Counted from the stretch's first letter, positions 24,426 to 33,937 are shown. The stretch: DNA of 56,155 bases from an uncultured Enterorhabdus sp. (GCA_947645965.1 CANSES010000006.1:1-56155); one strand, 5' to 3'. Notes: generated from the sequence alone by a model not told the origin. Program-made: numbers and translations.

Positions 24426-25681
24426 AGCAGGCCTCCTCTCTCGTTGGCCCTCTCCCCGTCGATGGTCCGTGCGAGCGCCTCCACAAGCGCATCCACCTCG
24501 GCCTCAGTGGAGTAACCGGCGAAGCTCGCCCGCACGCTCGCGCGCACGCCGAGGGCCGCGTGCACGGGCTTGGCGCAGTGGTGGCCCGCGCGCACCATTA
24601 TTCCAGCCGCATCCAGAGACTGGCCCACGTCGTGGGGATGCACGCCCTCTACAGTGAAGCTCACCAACGAGCGAAAGGGCGCAGACACCCCTCCCCCTAG
24701 CACCGACACACCGGGGAGAGCCGCCAGCCCGCCCCGCGCCCGCTGGGCCAGGCGCCCGATGTGGGCGGCAATGCGCGCGGTGCCGGCCGCCTCAAGCTCG
24801 TCAAGGGCCGCGCTCCACGCCACCGCCGCCGCGATGGGCGGCGTGCCGGCCTCGAGCGCCGCCGTGCCCGCAAGCGGGCGCCACCCGTTGCGCCCCACGG
24901 ACGCCGCCATGCCGCCGCCGAGAAGCATCGGCTCCATCTCGTCAAAGACGCGCGGCGAGCACAGCAGGGCGCCCACGCCGGTGGGGCCTCCCATCTTGTG
25001 GGCCGAGCAGGCGTAGAAGTCGGCACCGCACCGGTCGAAAGCCACGGGGTCGCAGGCGGCGCTCTGGGCCCCGTCGAGCACCACCGCCGCGCCTGCCGTC
25101 CTCGCATCGCCCATGATGCAATCGAGGGCGGGCTGGCGGAAGCCCAGTACGTTCGATTGGCTGGAAAGCGCCACGAGCCGGGGGCGGAGCTCGGCAATGC
25201 TGCTCCACACGCCGTAGTCGAGCACGCCGTCGGCGCTAAGCGGGATCCAGGCCACCTCCGCGCCCGCGCGCTCGGCCGCCGCAAGCCACGGGACGAGGTT
25301 GGAGTGGTGGCCGTCCTCGGCCACGGCGATCACGTCCCCGCGCTGCAGGTGCCCCTCGGCCCAGCCTCGGGCCGCCAGGTTCAAAGACTCGGTCGCCCCG
25401 TGGGTGAGCACGACCCGCGCCGCGTCGCCCACCCCGAAGAAGCGGGCCACATGCTCGCGGGCGCACTCGAAGGCGTCGGTGGCCTCCTCGGCGAGCCGAT
25501 AGGCGCCACGGTGGATGTTCGCGCAGCTCGTATGCATGAACGATGAGTGGGCATCGGTGACGGTGCTCGACACCAGCGCCGTGGCGGCACTGTCCAAGTA
25601 GACGAGCGAGCTGTCGTCATTCCTTCCCACCTTCCGCTCCAGAATGGGATAGAGCCCGCGATCGAACGGCGTGTCAACCAC
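24422..25681 (-). CDS. SufS-type cysteine desulfurase, probably dedicated to the molybdoenzyme
   Basis: The protein has 419 residues, a class V aminotransferase fold with PLP. It contains YLDSAATAL, THGATESLN, EDGHHSNLVPW, the PLP Lys in SAHKMGGPTGVG (Lys229) and the catalytic Cys in RAGHHCAKP (Cys369). It takes sulfur from cysteine as an enzyme persulfide. The GTG at 25681 overlaps the mocA-like gene by 8 bases. In Rhodobacter the NifS4 desulfurase cooperates with XdhC to sulfurate Moco; pairing with mocA and xdhC here suggests the same job. A different desulfurase gene is cut by the window end at 55410. Confidence 0.9.
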   Translation of the reverse strand: MVDTPFDRGLYPILERKVGRNDDSSLVYLDSAATALVSSTVTDAHSSFMHTSCANIHRGAYRLAEEATDAFECAREHVARFFGVGDAARVVLTHGATESLNLAARGWAEGHLQRGDVIAVAEDGHHSNLVPWLAAAERAGAEVAWIPLSADGVLDYGVWSSIAELRPRLVALSSQSNVLGFRQPALDCIMGDARTAGAAVVLDGAQSAACDPVAFDRCGADFYACSAHKMGGPTGVGALLCSPRVFDEMEPMLLGGGMAASVGRNGWRPLAGTAALEAGTPPIAAAVAWSAALDELEAAGTARIAAHIGRLAQRARGGLAALPGVSVLGGGVSAPFRSLVSFTVEGVHPHDVGQSLDAAGIMVRAGHHCAKPVHAALGVRASVRASFAGYSTEAEVDALVEALARTIDGERANERGGLL

Positions 25682-26300
25682 GAAGCACCATCTCCTCTAC
25701 CCGTGCCAGATCCGCCGGTGTGTCCACGTCCTCGAACAGGTGAGGCTCGTCAAAGTACACGTGGCGCGCCGTGATATCGTGGCGCGAGCGAAACAGCGCC
25801 CGGGCGCCTTCATCGCCCTCGAGAGCAAAAAGGGCATCGAAGGCCGCCTGGTCGAACAGACACGGATTCCCATGACGGTGATCGTTGGCGGCCAGATAGG
25901 CCTGGGCACGACCATGGTCGTATTCCGTCATCAGGGCGTTTAAATGCCCGGAGCTCACAAAAGGCTGATCAGCCACAAGCAGCACAAGCGCCGCACAGGA
26001 GCGTTCTCGAGCATGTCGCACCGCCGCGCGGACCGAAGATGCCTGCCCCTCGCGCCATCGTCGGTTCCTCACCACGGCAATATCGTCGCCATCGGACCGC
26101 AAACCCACACGGGCGGCCAGGGCATCGTGGTAGGCACCCGTCACAAGGCACACTTCGTCGGCGGCACAGCCCAGCGCCGCATCCAGAGCCCGATCGATCA
26201 AAGTCGAACGGCCGAACGCCGCCAGAAGCTTCGGGGCGCCCATACGCCGGGACGCTCCGCCGGCGAGCACGGCTACGCAGGTCTTGGGGAACACTTCCAT
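25674..26300 (-). CDS. mocA: MocA-like molybdenum cofactor nucleotidyltransferase
   Basis: The protein has 208 residues. The NTP-transferase signature VLAGGASRRMGAPKLL is followed by TGAYHD, NRRWREGQASSV, LVADQPFVS and NDHRHGNPCLF, the pattern of MocA/MobA-like enzymes. MocA makes molybdopterin cytosine dinucleotide, the cofactor form used by XDH-family enzymes such as PaoABC. This fits the nearby hydroxylase. The ATG at 26300 follows GAGGAG; an upstream start at 26321 lacks a good site. It is the first gene of the operon mocA, desulfurase, SufU-like, LuxR. MCD versus other dinucleotides is inferred from context. Confidence 0.85.
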   Translation of the reverse strand: MEVFPKTCVAVLAGGASRRMGAPKLLAAFGRSTLIDRALDAALGCAADEVCLVTGAYHDALAARVGLRSDGDDIAVVRNRRWREGQASSVRAAVRHARERSCAALVLLVADQPFVSSGHLNALMTEYDHGRAQAYLAANDHRHGNPCLFDQAAFDALFALEGDEGARALFRSRHDITARHVYFDEPHLFEDVDTPADLARVEEMVLRG

Positions 26301-26327
26301 TGAACGGACTCCTCTCAACACACAAAG

Positions 26328-26374
26328 AGTCTATCGCGCACTCCTCAGAGAGGCATTCCCCAAAAGGGGTATCT
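26328..26374 (-). promoter_or_regulatory. mocA operon promoter with LuxR/NarL-type dyad
   Basis: The coding strand carries TACCCCTTTTGGGGAATG (26354-26371), identical to the site at 12977. Exactly 20 nt downstream lies TAGACT (26328-26333), a -10-like box 28 bases before the start codon at 26300. Since the last gene of this operon is the LuxR regulator, autoregulation is likely. Confidence 0.65.
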
Positions 26375-26401
26375 GGACGTGAAGTGGCCGTATCCCCATG
26401 C

Positions 26402-26429
26402 AGCGGCGGCCCGGCGAGGGGCCGCCGCT
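26402..26429 (-). terminator. Hairpin after the first DmsB-like gene
   Basis: AGCGGCGGCC (26402-26411) pairs with GGCCGCCGCT (26420-26429) around an 8-nt loop. It lies 47 bases after the stop codon at 26476 and ahead of the mocA promoter. No clear T tract follows. Confidence 0.5.
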
Positions 26430-26475
26430 CGGGGAGGGGGTCTGCGCCCCGGCCGCGCGGGCCGGAGTCGGGGGG

Positions 26476-27084
26476 CTACTCGTTCACATCGAACGGCAGG
26501 TACCACACCGAGGGGTTGGTGCCCTCCTCGGGGAGCAACTGGTAGCCGCCGGCCGCCTCGGCCCGGGCCCTCAGCTCCTCGAGGTCGCCGAAGGCGCGGG
26601 CGCCTGCCGGGCAGGCGGCCACGCAGGCCTGGGCCCGCCCGTCTCCGGCGTCGACGCGCTCGGCGCAGAACGTGCACTTGTCCATGGTCGCGGGCGGCAT
26701 CGCCTCGTACATGAGGGCCTCGTACTCGTTGAGCTCCGGCCCGAAGTAGCCGTCCTCGCTCGCGGCCAGGTGGCGCGCGTCGTAGGGGCACACGGTCTGG
26801 CAGCTGCCGCAGCCGATGCACGTGTCCTTGTCGATGACGACGATGCCGTCCTCGCGCTTGTAGGTGGCCTCCTGGGGGCAGATCTCCACGCAGGGGGCCG
26901 TCTCGCAGTGCATGCACAGCATGGGCACTGCGGTCTTGCGCACGTCGGGGTAGGTCCCCTCGAACACGCGGTCCACCCGGCTGCGGCGCACCCCCGGACG
27001 CGTGCCGTGGGCCTCCTTGCAGGCCACCGAGCAGGCGTGGCAGCCGATGCACTTCTTCAAGTCAATGAGCATTCCGTAGGTCAT
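26476..27084 (-). CDS. DmsB-like ferredoxin with four [4Fe-4S] clusters
   Basis: The protein has 202 residues with four ferredoxin-type Cys groups: [42 protein letters not shown] and [23 protein letters not shown]. This is the electron-transfer B subunit of DMSO-reductase-superfamily enzymes, passing electrons between the catalytic subunit and a quinol or cytochrome partner. It follows the catalytic subunit gene by 13 bases. No membrane anchor subunit (DmsC or NrfD type) is encoded, so its redox partner is elsewhere. Confidence 0.92.
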   Translation of the reverse strand: MTYGMLIDLKKCIGCHACSVACKEAHGTRPGVRRSRVDRVFEGTYPDVRKTAVPMLCMHCETAPCVEICPQEATYKREDGIVVIDKDTCIGCGSCQTVCPYDARHLAASEDGYFGPELNEYEALMYEAMPPATMDKCTFCAERVDAGDGRAQACVAACPAGARAFGDLEELRARAEAAGGYQLLPEEGTNPSVWYLPFDVNE

Positions 27085-27097
27085 GGCTCATCCCCTC

Positions 27098-29821
27098 CTA
27101 AGCGATCTTCTCGATTTTGACGCGGATGCACTGATCGAAGGCCGAGCAGACATGGTCCATGCGCTCCGGTGTCTGGCCGGGCACCAGGTGCACCACCGGC
27201 ACGCCCTTGTCCAGAGCATGGGGCATGTACTTCGATTTCGAGCCCCAATGGCCGCCGATCACCGATACGCACTCGGTGTGCACGCCCTCGGACGTGGCCA
27301 GCACGCCTTCCACCGACACGCCCTCCTGGGTGGACAGGCGCACCTTGTCGCCGGTGGCCAGGCCCTTGGCCGCAGCGGTGGCGGCGTTCATCTCGATGGT
27401 GTAGCCGTAGGGGTTCTCCTCGTTGATCTCGTTGACGTAGGGGTTCTCCATGAGCCACGAGTCGGTGTTGATGGCGTCGGTGTGATACACGGGCAGGATG
27501 TCGTAATCGGGATCGGTGATCTCATGGCCGCAGCCGGGCTTCCAGTCGGGCAGCGCCTGGTAATCGTCGGTCTCCCAGGGAATGCCCAGCTCGGCGGCCT
27601 TGGCCTCCACCTTGCCCTTGGCCTCCAGCATGAAGTCGAAGTACATGGGCACGCGTCCCGGCTCGCCGTTGGCCCAGATGTACACCTCGTCCACGGTGCG
27701 CGGATGATCGTACACGCCGTGCTCCTTCAGCCAGGCGAAGTCGTGCTCCTCGTCGATGTTCGACTTCAGCACCGAGTCGGCGAAGGCCTCCACGTCCAGC
27801 TTCTGATCCAGCGGCACCGCGTATTCCTCCTTCACGCGGAACATCATGTTCAGCGTGGCGATGAACTCGGCGTTCTTGCCGGCGCGGTTGGCCAGCTCGC
27901 TGAACAGCTCCCAGCTGGACGGGGCGCCGTCGCGCGGCTCCACGACCTTCTGCCACACCGGCACGGTCCAGGGGTTGTGCAAACCGCCGATGACGCGGTG
28001 GTTGCCCGAGGCATGGGGCAGAGGCTCGGTGCGCTCCAGATAGCAGCACTCGGGCAGGATGACGTCGTAGAAGTAGGACGACTCGTTCAGGAACATGTCG
28101 ATGCCCACCACATAGGTGTAGTTCTTGAAGATCTCGGCCTGCTCGTCGTAGTTGCCCCACCATTTGATGGGATTGCAGGCGTAGCAGAACGCGACCTCGG
28201 CGGCCTGGGTGTGGTACAGCTCGGGATGGGCCTGGGCCACGTGCTCGAAGTGGTTGTCCTCGGAGATGGGCTGGATCTCCATCATGCCCATGGTCGTGGG
28301 CGTGTAGTCGCTCTCATAGACCTTCTTGTAGTAGGAATTGGGGAAGGCCAGCAGCAGGCCGGCGCAGTCGATGAGACCCTCGGGCTCCCAGATGCCGGGC
28401 TTCCAGGCCATGTTCGGATTGCCGTCGGCCCAGCCGTTGCAGATCGGGTCGAAGCCGCAGAAGCCGCCCACGGCGTTGGTGGCCCCGATGAGGTTGTTCA
28501 GCGTGAACACGGCCCAGCAGGCATGGAAGGCGTGCTTGTGGCGCGTGATGCCCGAGAAGCCGTCCACGGCAGCGGGGCGATAGGGCATCTCGATGCCATC
28601 GATGGTGGTCGTCTGGCCGATGCAGGCCGCCTCGCCCAGTTCCTTCGCGATGCGGCGGATAGTGGCCGCCGGCACCGTGGTGATCTCCTCCTGGTACTCG
28701 GGGGTGTACTTCGCGACATGCTCCTTGTACAGGGTGAATCCGGTCTTGCACTGCTTGCCGTTCACCTCGAAGGCGCCCTCGAGCTGCGGGTCGGCGCACA
28801 CATCATAGGTCTTCGGCGTGCCGTCGGCGTCCATGTACAGCGACTTGCCCGTGGCCTCGTCGAACAGGATGCGGCCCGTGGCCACGTCCACCAGCGACGG
28901 AGAATTGGTGCGCGTCTTCAAAAACTCGACGTCGATGAGGCCCTCCTCCACGAGCACGTTGGCGATGGCCAGGGCCGCCGCCGCATCGGTGCCGGGACGG
29001 ATGGGCACCCACAGGTCGGCCTTCTCGCCGGCCGCGCCCATGTGCGGATCGAACACCACGTGACGCAGGCCCTCGCGACGGCGGTCGGCGAAGATCTCCG
29101 CGGTCATGTTGAAGCCGTGGCGCGTGGCCGTGCCGGCGTTGGTGCCGAACTGCACCACGTAGTTGCAGTTGAGGTAGTCGGGGCGGGCGTTGCCCGTGCC
29201 CGTGAGGAAGTACTCGAGCTGATGCACGCCGGCGCCGCAGATATCCGAGCAGCTGCCCTCGGCGTTACCGTAGATCACGCCGAGCGCCGTGTGACGCACG
29301 AGCGAGCCGATCTGGCTGGCCACCATGGACATGCCGGTCACCGCATGGGGGCCGGACCGCTCGATGGCCGCCTTCACGTTGGTGTCCACGAGCTCGTAGG
29401 CCTCGTCCCAGGAAATCTCCTCCCAGCCGGGATCCTCGTCGAAGCCCTTCTTGGGATTGGTGCGCTTCATGGGCTTGGTGATGCGGTTGGGATCGTAGAG
29501 CATCATGATGCCCGCCGCGCCCTTGCCGCAGATGTGCCCGCGTCCGATGGAGCTGTCGGGGTTGCCCGTCAGTTCCACCACCACGCCATCGACCACATGG
29601 GCCTTGATGGAGCAGTTGTTGAAGCACATGTTGCAGGTGGTGGGGATCCACTCCCCCTCGTTCGGGTCGTAGGCAACCTTCTCCGGCGCCGTGCTGGCCA
29701 GATCGGTCCCCTCCTTCTCCGCCGTGCCCGACGAGCATCCCGCCAGCCCGGCCCCGAGGGCCGCAGCACCGGCCCCTGCCACGAAGCCTCGACGGCTGAT
29801 GTTCAGGCCGTTTTCGCTCAT
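27098..29821 (-). CDS. Tat-exported molybdopterin oxidoreductase, catalytic subunit (operon 1)
   Basis: The protein has 907 residues. The N-terminus combines a Tat motif (SRRGFVAG) with a lipobox (LAGC, Cys29), so it may be a Tat lipoprotein. A [4Fe-4S] site follows: Cys63, Cys66, Cys70 and Cys98, with Lys100 after the last. The Moco part includes [19 protein letters not shown] and [10 protein letters not shown], where Cys195 is a likely Mo ligand. The C-terminal molydop_binding domain has [12 protein letters not shown] and [11 protein letters not shown]. This places it nearer thiosulfate/polysulfide or arsenate reductase-like members than DmsA. Eggerthellaceae catechol dehydroxylases belong to this superfamily, but the substrate cannot be read from sequence. 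Confidence 0.88.
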   Translation of the reverse strand: MSENGLNISRRGFVAGAGAAALGAGLAGCSSGTAEKEGTDLASTAPEKVAYDPNEGEWIPTTCNMCFNNCSIKAHVVDGVVVELTGNPDSSIGRGHICGKGAAGIMMLYDPNRITKPMKRTNPKKGFDEDPGWEEISWDEAYELVDTNVKAAIERSGPHAVTGMSMVASQIGSLVRHTALGVIYGNAEGSCSDICGAGVHQLEYFLTGTGNARPDYLNCNYVVQFGTNAGTATRHGFNMTAEIFADRRREGLRHVVFDPHMGAAGEKADLWVPIRPGTDAAAALAIANVLVEEGLIDVEFLKTRTNSPSLVDVATGRILFDEATGKSLYMDADGTPKTYDVCADPQLEGAFEVNGKQCKTGFTLYKEHVAKYTPEYQEEITTVPAATIRRIAKELGEAACIGQTTTIDGIEMPYRPAAVDGFSGITRHKHAFHACWAVFTLNNLIGATNAVGGFCGFDPICNGWADGNPNMAWKPGIWEPEGLIDCAGLLLAFPNSYYKKVYESDYTPTTMGMMEIQPISEDNHFEHVAQAHPELYHTQAAEVAFCYACNPIKWWGNYDEQAEIFKNYTYVVGIDMFLNESSYFYDVILPECCYLERTEPLPHASGNHRVIGGLHNPWTVPVWQKVVEPRDGAPSSWELFSELANRAGKNAEFIATLNMMFRVKEEYAVPLDQKLDVEAFADSVLKSNIDEEHDFAWLKEHGVYDHPRTVDEVYIWANGEPGRVPMYFDFMLEAKGKVEAKAAELGIPWETDDYQALPDWKPGCGHEITDPDYDILPVYHTDAINTDSWLMENPYVNEINEENPYGYTIEMNAATAAAKGLATGDKVRLSTQEGVSVEGVLATSEGVHTECVSVIGGHWGSKSKYMPHALDKGVPVVHLVPGQTPERMDHVCSAFDQCIRVKIEKIA

Positions 29822-30007
29822 GGTTGTACCCCCTTCTCTCTGATCGGGGCCCGCCCACGGGCAATCGGCCCCTTCGTCATGGCTGGAGCGTCCTTAAAGG
29901 ACCCTCCCGATGGAGGAAGTATGGCAGGGGCGAAAAGGCGAGAACGTGAGCGAGAAGACAAAGATGGCACCCATAATTGTGTCAGCCAGCACAATGTTCG
30001 CGAAAAC
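29822..30007 (-). promoter_or_regulatory. Operon 1 leader with Crp-spaced palindrome at 29976-29995
   Basis: ATTGTG (29976-29981) and CACAAT (29990-29995) form a perfect inverted repeat with an 8-nt centre. Aligned to a Crp/Fnr-family site it reads TGTGC-N6-ACACA, the spacing of TGTGA-N6-TCACA. It lies between the Fnr-like regulator gene and the catalytic subunit gene, about 155 bases before the latter. CATACT at 29918-29923 is a possible -10. The neighbouring regulator at 30008-30784 is the obvious candidate to bind it. Confidence 0.5.
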
Positions 30008-30784
30008 CTAGGCGGAAACGGTGCTCCAATCATTGTCGTAGAAGGGCAGGCTGGCCTCGATGAGGGAACCGTAGGCCGCTCGCAGGCCCGGCAGCACATC
30101 GATGCGGCGGTACCCCAGTCCGATCAGCCCCTCTTTGGCCAGCGCCTTCAACTCGCGGCTCGCCGTGGCCCGCTCGAGGCCCGCGAGGAAGGCCACATCG
30201 TCGTGGGCGATGGGCACTTCCCCGGTGAAATCGGCGCAGCGCGCGAAGGCGTTATCCAAGCGCAGCAGCACCGAGACCACCTTCTCCCGCGCGCGGGGAT
30301 GCGCGAAGGTGAGCGACTGGCCGTACATCGACGTCGTGCAGTTGAGGGAGATGCGCGAGAGCACCATCTGGGCCTCGGGCACGCCCAGGGCATCGATCTG
30401 GTCCTTCACCACTTCCCCGTCGAAATCGCACACCTGGCCGGGCACCAGCCCGACGAAGAAGTAGAAGTCGGAAGCCACGTAGGGCACGTAGATGTCGGGA
30501 ATGCCGGCCACCGAACCGGGCGCGAAAAGGGCCTGGGGCGCCTCTATCCCGTTGTTGACGAAGCCCTTGTTGACCAGCAGGCCGCGGCGGATGGCGTACA
30601 CCCGGCGGCGGGCCGCCAAATCGGTCCACACCATCTCGTGATAGTCCACCTCAGTAATGGTGGGCAGCAGATAGCGGCCGTCGTCAAGCTGCTTGGCGCA
30701 GAAAAACGCCAGTGGGCAGAACCGGCGCATGGGACAGTGCAGCGCCTCCAAGCGGGCGCGATCGACTACATCGTTGGCCTTCAT
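30008..30784 (-). CDS. Crp/Fnr-family regulator with N-terminal cysteine cluster
   Basis: The protein has 258 residues. The N-terminus carries C-x5-C-x5-C ([14 protein letters not shown], Cys17, 23 and 29) and a further Cys in GQVCDFDG. This resembles the Fnr arrangement of three N-terminal Cys and one central Cys, although the spacing differs from E. coli Fnr. A barrel-type sensor domain follows ([21 protein letters not shown]), then a dimerisation helix ([12 protein letters not shown]) and a winged helix ([27 protein letters not shown]). It could sense redox state through Fe-S or thiols. The ATG at 30784 has GGGAGGGGG ahead. It probably controls the adjacent oxidoreductase operon. Confidence 0.82.
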   Translation of the reverse strand: MKANDVVDRARLEALHCPMRRFCPLAFFCAKQLDDGRYLLPTITEVDYHEMVWTDLAARRRVYAIRRGLLVNKGFVNNGIEAPQALFAPGSVAGIPDIYVPYVASDFYFFVGLVPGQVCDFDGEVVKDQIDALGVPEAQMVLSRISLNCTTSMYGQSLTFAHPRAREKVVSVLLRLDNAFARCADFTGEVPIAHDDVAFLAGLERATASRELKALAKEGLIGLGYRRIDVLPGLRAAYGSLIEASLPFYDNDWSTVSA

Positions 30785-30880
30785 GAGACCCCCTCCCCTG
30801 AATGGCCCCATTATAGCTCTCGGCAGCCCGCGGCGAAAAACGATATACTTTCCCTCACCAACAACGCAGAAGGGAGCTTT

Positions 30881-31204
30881 ATGATCGTCACGACGACCCC
30901 GGTCATCGACGGGTACCGCATCACGGGCTACTACGGCATCGTGTTCGGGGAGGTTATCACCGGCATCAATTTCCTGAGGGACTTCGGCGCGGGCATCCGC
31001 AACCTGGTGGGCGGCCGCTCGGCCGGCTACGAGGAGGAGCTCATGGTGGCTCGAACCCAGGCCCTGGAAGAGCTGCAGCAGCGCGCCGCAGCCTTGGGGG
31101 CGCATGCCATCGTGGGCGTGGACATGGACTACGAGGTGCTCGGCCAGGGCAACATGCTGATGGTCACCGCCTCCGGCACCGCCGTCACCGTGGAAGCGGC
31201 GTAA
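30881..31204 (+). CDS. YbjQ/UPF0145-family protein
   Basis: The protein has 107 residues, the full family length. It reads [28 protein letters not shown], then a central helix ([19 protein letters not shown]) and the conserved [29 protein letters not shown]. YbjQ proteins form small pentameric beta structures of unknown function, called heavy-metal-binding on thin evidence. The ATG at 30881 has AAGGGAG ahead. Its last 108 bases have a second copy at 38137-38244 that is about 90% identical. Confidence 0.88.
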   Translation: MIVTTTPVIDGYRITGYYGIVFGEVITGINFLRDFGAGIRNLVGGRSAGYEEELMVARTQALEELQQRAAALGAHAIVGVDMDYEVLGQGNMLMVTASGTAVTVEAA

Positions 31205-31242
31205 GGCTGCAGAAGCGGCTGCGCACAGCAACGCACCACGAG

Positions 31243-32475
31243 CTATGCGCCTTTCCGCGAAGGCAGCACGAGGGCCAGAACCAGCGCCGCGACAGCGAAG
31301 GCGAAGATGGCCAGATAAGCCGGCAGGTACGTGCCGGCGAGCACCTGGGAGACGCCGGCGACAGCCGGCCCCACCACCGAGGCCACCATGAGGTTCGCAT
31401 TGGTCAGTGCGTAATTCATGGCGTAATGGGCCATGCCGAAGCGCGCACCGATGAAGGCGGAGGCTACCGAGACCGACCCCCCATAGGCCAGACCCAGCAA
31501 GGCAAAGCCGATGACGACGAGGGGAAAGAACGTCGCCTCGACCGCCGCGGCGCACGCAAGCATGGCAAACCCATAGACGCACGACACCACCGCCATGGAG
31601 CGACGGCATCCGATGCGATCCCACAGCCAGCCCGCCCCCATCCGTCCCGCCGCATTGAAGGCGCCGATGCCACCCATCGCGGTGGAGGCGATCATGAACG
31701 CGGCGGCATCCTGCGCTCCCAGCACGTCAAGGGCCGCCGGGACCGCGTTGCTTACCAGTGCCAGCCCCCCGCTGCTCACGAGCACTATCCAGGCGAAAAA
31801 CATCCAAAACGGGCCAGTGGAAACCATCTGACGGGGTGTAGCGCCAGCCGTCGCGGCCGCGCCGGGAACCGGGCTCGGAGCCATCGTCGCCGAGGCAACC
31901 TCCCCCTCACAGGGCGGCCTCAGCACAAGGGCACCGGCGGTCAACAGCGCTCCGAAGACCACCGCAAGCACGACAAAGGCGCATCGCCAACCCCAGGCCG
32001 TCAGGACGGCAGCCATCGCTGGGCCCAGGAGAAGCGTTCCCAGTCCCACGCCGGCAAGCAACATGCCCGAGGCCGTTCCGCGCCGATCGGGAAACCACGG
32101 CAGCACGGTGGCGAGCACGCAGTTCGCCCCAAGCCCCACCGCCACGCCGCACATCACGCCGTAGGACATGCAAATCCAGGCAAGGTCATGGGCAGCCGCC
32201 GTGGCCAGAAATCCGATGGCAGCCAGGAGCGCCGCCAGAGCCATGACCGTTCGCGAGGAGATGCGGGCGACAAGAGCGCCCGAGACAAGCTGCCCCGTGC
32301 ACAAGGCCACCATAGATACCGAGAATACCGCCGAGGTGTCAGTGCGGGTCCAGCCGAAGTCCGCTTCCAGAGGGCCGACGAATATCGACCAGCTGTAGAC
32401 GAGCCCCAGAAGCATATTCAGCCCGAACCCCACCATTCCCATGGCCGCCGGGCGCCACCCTGTCCGTCCGCTCAT
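31243..32475 (-). CDS. MFS transporter, oxalate/formate antiporter-like (OFA) type
   Basis: The protein has 410 residues with about 12 transmembrane helices. It has the OFA-family start GLNMLLGLVYSWSIFVGPLEADFGW, then GYGVMCG-like SYGVMCGVAVGLGANCVLATVLPWFPDRRGTASG split over helices 4-5, and FNAAGRMGAGWLWDRIG in the second half. OFA members often exchange carboxylates. The ATG at 32475 has GGGGAG six bases ahead. It is the last gene downstream of torD and the second oxidoreductase operon. A role in importing the substrate or exporting the product of that enzyme is plausible, but a strong hairpin at 32546-32580 separates it from torD, so it may have its own promoter. Confidence 0.85.
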   Translation of the reverse strand: MSGRTGWRPAAMGMVGFGLNMLLGLVYSWSIFVGPLEADFGWTRTDTSAVFSVSMVALCTGQLVSGALVARISSRTVMALAALLAAIGFLATAAAHDLAWICMSYGVMCGVAVGLGANCVLATVLPWFPDRRGTASGMLLAGVGLGTLLLGPAMAAVLTAWGWRCAFVVLAVVFGALLTAGALVLRPPCEGEVASATMAPSPVPGAAATAGATPRQMVSTGPFWMFFAWIVLVSSGGLALVSNAVPAALDVLGAQDAAAFMIASTAMGGIGAFNAAGRMGAGWLWDRIGCRRSMAVVSCVYGFAMLACAAAVEATFFPLVVIGFALLGLAYGGSVSVASAFIGARFGMAHYAMNYALTNANLMVASVVGPAVAGVSQVLAGTYLPAYLAIFAFAVAALVLALVLPSRKGA

Positions 32476-32545
32476 TAATTCTCCCCTCTTCCCTCCACGC
32501 CCCACCATAATAAGCCCAAATCAGACAGATGACCCTCGAAACGAA

Positions 32546-32580
32546 GGGCCCGGAAGCAGGGAGGGAATGCTTCCGGGCCC
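32546..32580 (-). terminator. Strong hairpin between torD and the MFS gene
   Basis: GGGCCCGGAAGCA (32546-32558) pairs perfectly with TGCTTCCGGGCCC (32568-32580) around a 9-nt loop. Read from the minus strand it lies 14 bases after the torD stop and is followed by TTCGTTTCG. It may stop or attenuate transcription into the MFS gene. Confidence 0.7.
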
Positions 32581-32593
32581 GATGAAGAGACGG

Positions 32594-33298
32594 CTAGGCG
32601 GCCGCCACGCGAGCGCACGCACCGCCCAGCTCGCTCTCAAGCTGGTGCAGGGCGGCGTCCACGAGGGCTGCATAGCCCCGATAGAAATCGCAACGGGCGT
32701 AGCGCTCCACCGCCTCGCGCCACCGCGGTACCCACGTCATGGGATGGCATACCGCGAACGACACCGCATCGGCCAGGATGCGGTCGGCCTCGGCGGTATC
32801 TTCGCGCCGCGCCGCCTCGGCCGCCAGCTGGCAGAGCCGCCCGATGAACAGCAGCTCGTAGGCCAGATGATCGTCCGGCTCGTGGGACAGCGCATCCACT
32901 TCCAACCCGTAGCGAGCATAGGCGGCTCGCACCTCGAAGGTCTGATGCTGGAACACCATGCGGTCCTTGTTGAAGTACACCGACTCCCACATCGGGGCGA
33001 GCACCTGGCGTGTTCCCACAAATAAACGGGTGTACTCGGAAGACACATCGTGGAAATCGCTGTCGGAGAAGGGCGAGGCGCACTGATCGGTCCAGGCCAT
33101 AAGCGCCTCTCGCGCCGCATCGGCATCCTTTCCCGCCGCAAAGGGTATCTCGTCGAAGATCCTCTCATCAGCGGCACCTGCGATCAGCTCGCGATCGGGC
33201 ACCCCGTGGAAAAGACGACCGAGCAGAGTAAACAGCGCTCCTGCTTCTTCCAACCTGGCGACCCGCAACTCATCGGCCGCCGTCTTCGTCTCGCCCAT
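32594..33298 (-). CDS. TorD/DmsD-family molybdoenzyme chaperone
   Basis: The protein has 234 residues, all-helical and cytoplasmic. The family signature EPDDHLAYELLFIG is present, preceded by SSEYTRLFVGTRQVLAPMWESVYF. TorD-like proteins bind the Tat signal and the apo catalytic subunit until Moco is inserted. It starts 15 bases after the ferredoxin gene stop, so it belongs to the second oxidoreductase operon and probably serves its Tat-exported catalytic subunit. A TTG- or ATG-based alternative start is not needed: GGAGATAGCC lies just ahead of the ATG. Confidence 0.88.
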   Translation of the reverse strand: MGETKTAADELRVARLEEAGALFTLLGRLFHGVPDRELIAGAADERIFDEIPFAAGKDADAAREALMAWTDQCASPFSDSDFHDVSSEYTRLFVGTRQVLAPMWESVYFNKDRMVFQHQTFEVRAAYARYGLEVDALSHEPDDHLAYELLFIGRLCQLAAEAARREDTAEADRILADAVSFAVCHPMTWVPRWREAVERYARCDFYRGYAALVDAALHQLESELGGACARVAAA

Positions 33299-33313
33299 GG
33301 CTATCTCCTTACC

Positions 33314-33934
33314 TTACTGCTCCAGCGACAGCATGCGCACGTCGCCGGCATCCGTCCTAGCATTGCGATGGGCCACGATGACCACGCTGGGTGCCGTCTC
33401 GTCCGAAGCGGGCAGCGGGGCCACATCGGCACAATCGCCGAACTCGGCACGCAGTTCGCCCAGATCGCCTATCATCAGAGCGCGCTGCGGGCAGATGGCC
33501 ACACAAGCCGGCTCTTCACCGAACGAGCGGAGTTCCGCGCACATGTCGCACTTCTGAGTCACGCCCTTGACCTCCACATACTGCGGAGCACCGTAGGGGC
33601 ATGCCTCCACGCAGGCGCGGCAGCCAATGCACTCCTCCTCATTAATGGAGACGATGCCAGTATCGGGATCCTTCGCGTGGGCCCCGGTAGGACACGCCGC
33701 CACACAGGCGGGGTTCATGCAGTGGCCGCACGAGTAGCTCACCGAATACGTGAAGACACCGCTCGGACGGCAGACGCCGGTCTTCTCGTCAACGGACCAG
33801 TTGCCGCCGCATACCTCGCGCACGCGCCGCGCGCGAGGGCCGATCTCGAAATTGTGAATATCCTTGCAAGCCAGCTCACAGGCCTTGCAGCCGCTGCACT
33901 GGGCGCTTTTGATAAGAAATCCCATTTGTGCCAT
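33314..33934 (-). CDS. DmsB-like ferredoxin subunit (operon 2)
   Basis: The protein has 206 residues with the four DmsB-type Cys groups: CSGCKACELACKD, CGHCMNPACVAACP, CIGCRACVEACP and CDMCAELRSFGEEPACVAICP. A GGNWSVDEKTGVCRPSGVFTYSVSYSC segment between the first and second groups resembles DmsB of Eggerthellaceae and E. coli. It passes electrons to the catalytic subunit encoded 3 bases upstream. No DmsC-like anchor gene follows. Confidence 0.92.
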   Translation of the reverse strand: MAQMGFLIKSAQCSGCKACELACKDIHNFEIGPRARRVREVCGGNWSVDEKTGVCRPSGVFTYSVSYSCGHCMNPACVAACPTGAHAKDPDTGIVSINEEECIGCRACVEACPYGAPQYVEVKGVTQKCDMCAELRSFGEEPACVAICPQRALMIGDLGELRAEFGDCADVAPLPASDETAPSVVIVAHRNARTDAGDVRMLSLEQ

Positions 33935-33937
33935 GAT

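Noticed and set aside
27098..29821. Naming the first oxidoreductase a specific catechol dehydroxylase
   Set aside because: The organism type and superfamily fit, but substrate-defining residues cannot be judged without comparison to characterised enzymes, and polysulfide- or arsenate-type enzymes share the same motifs.
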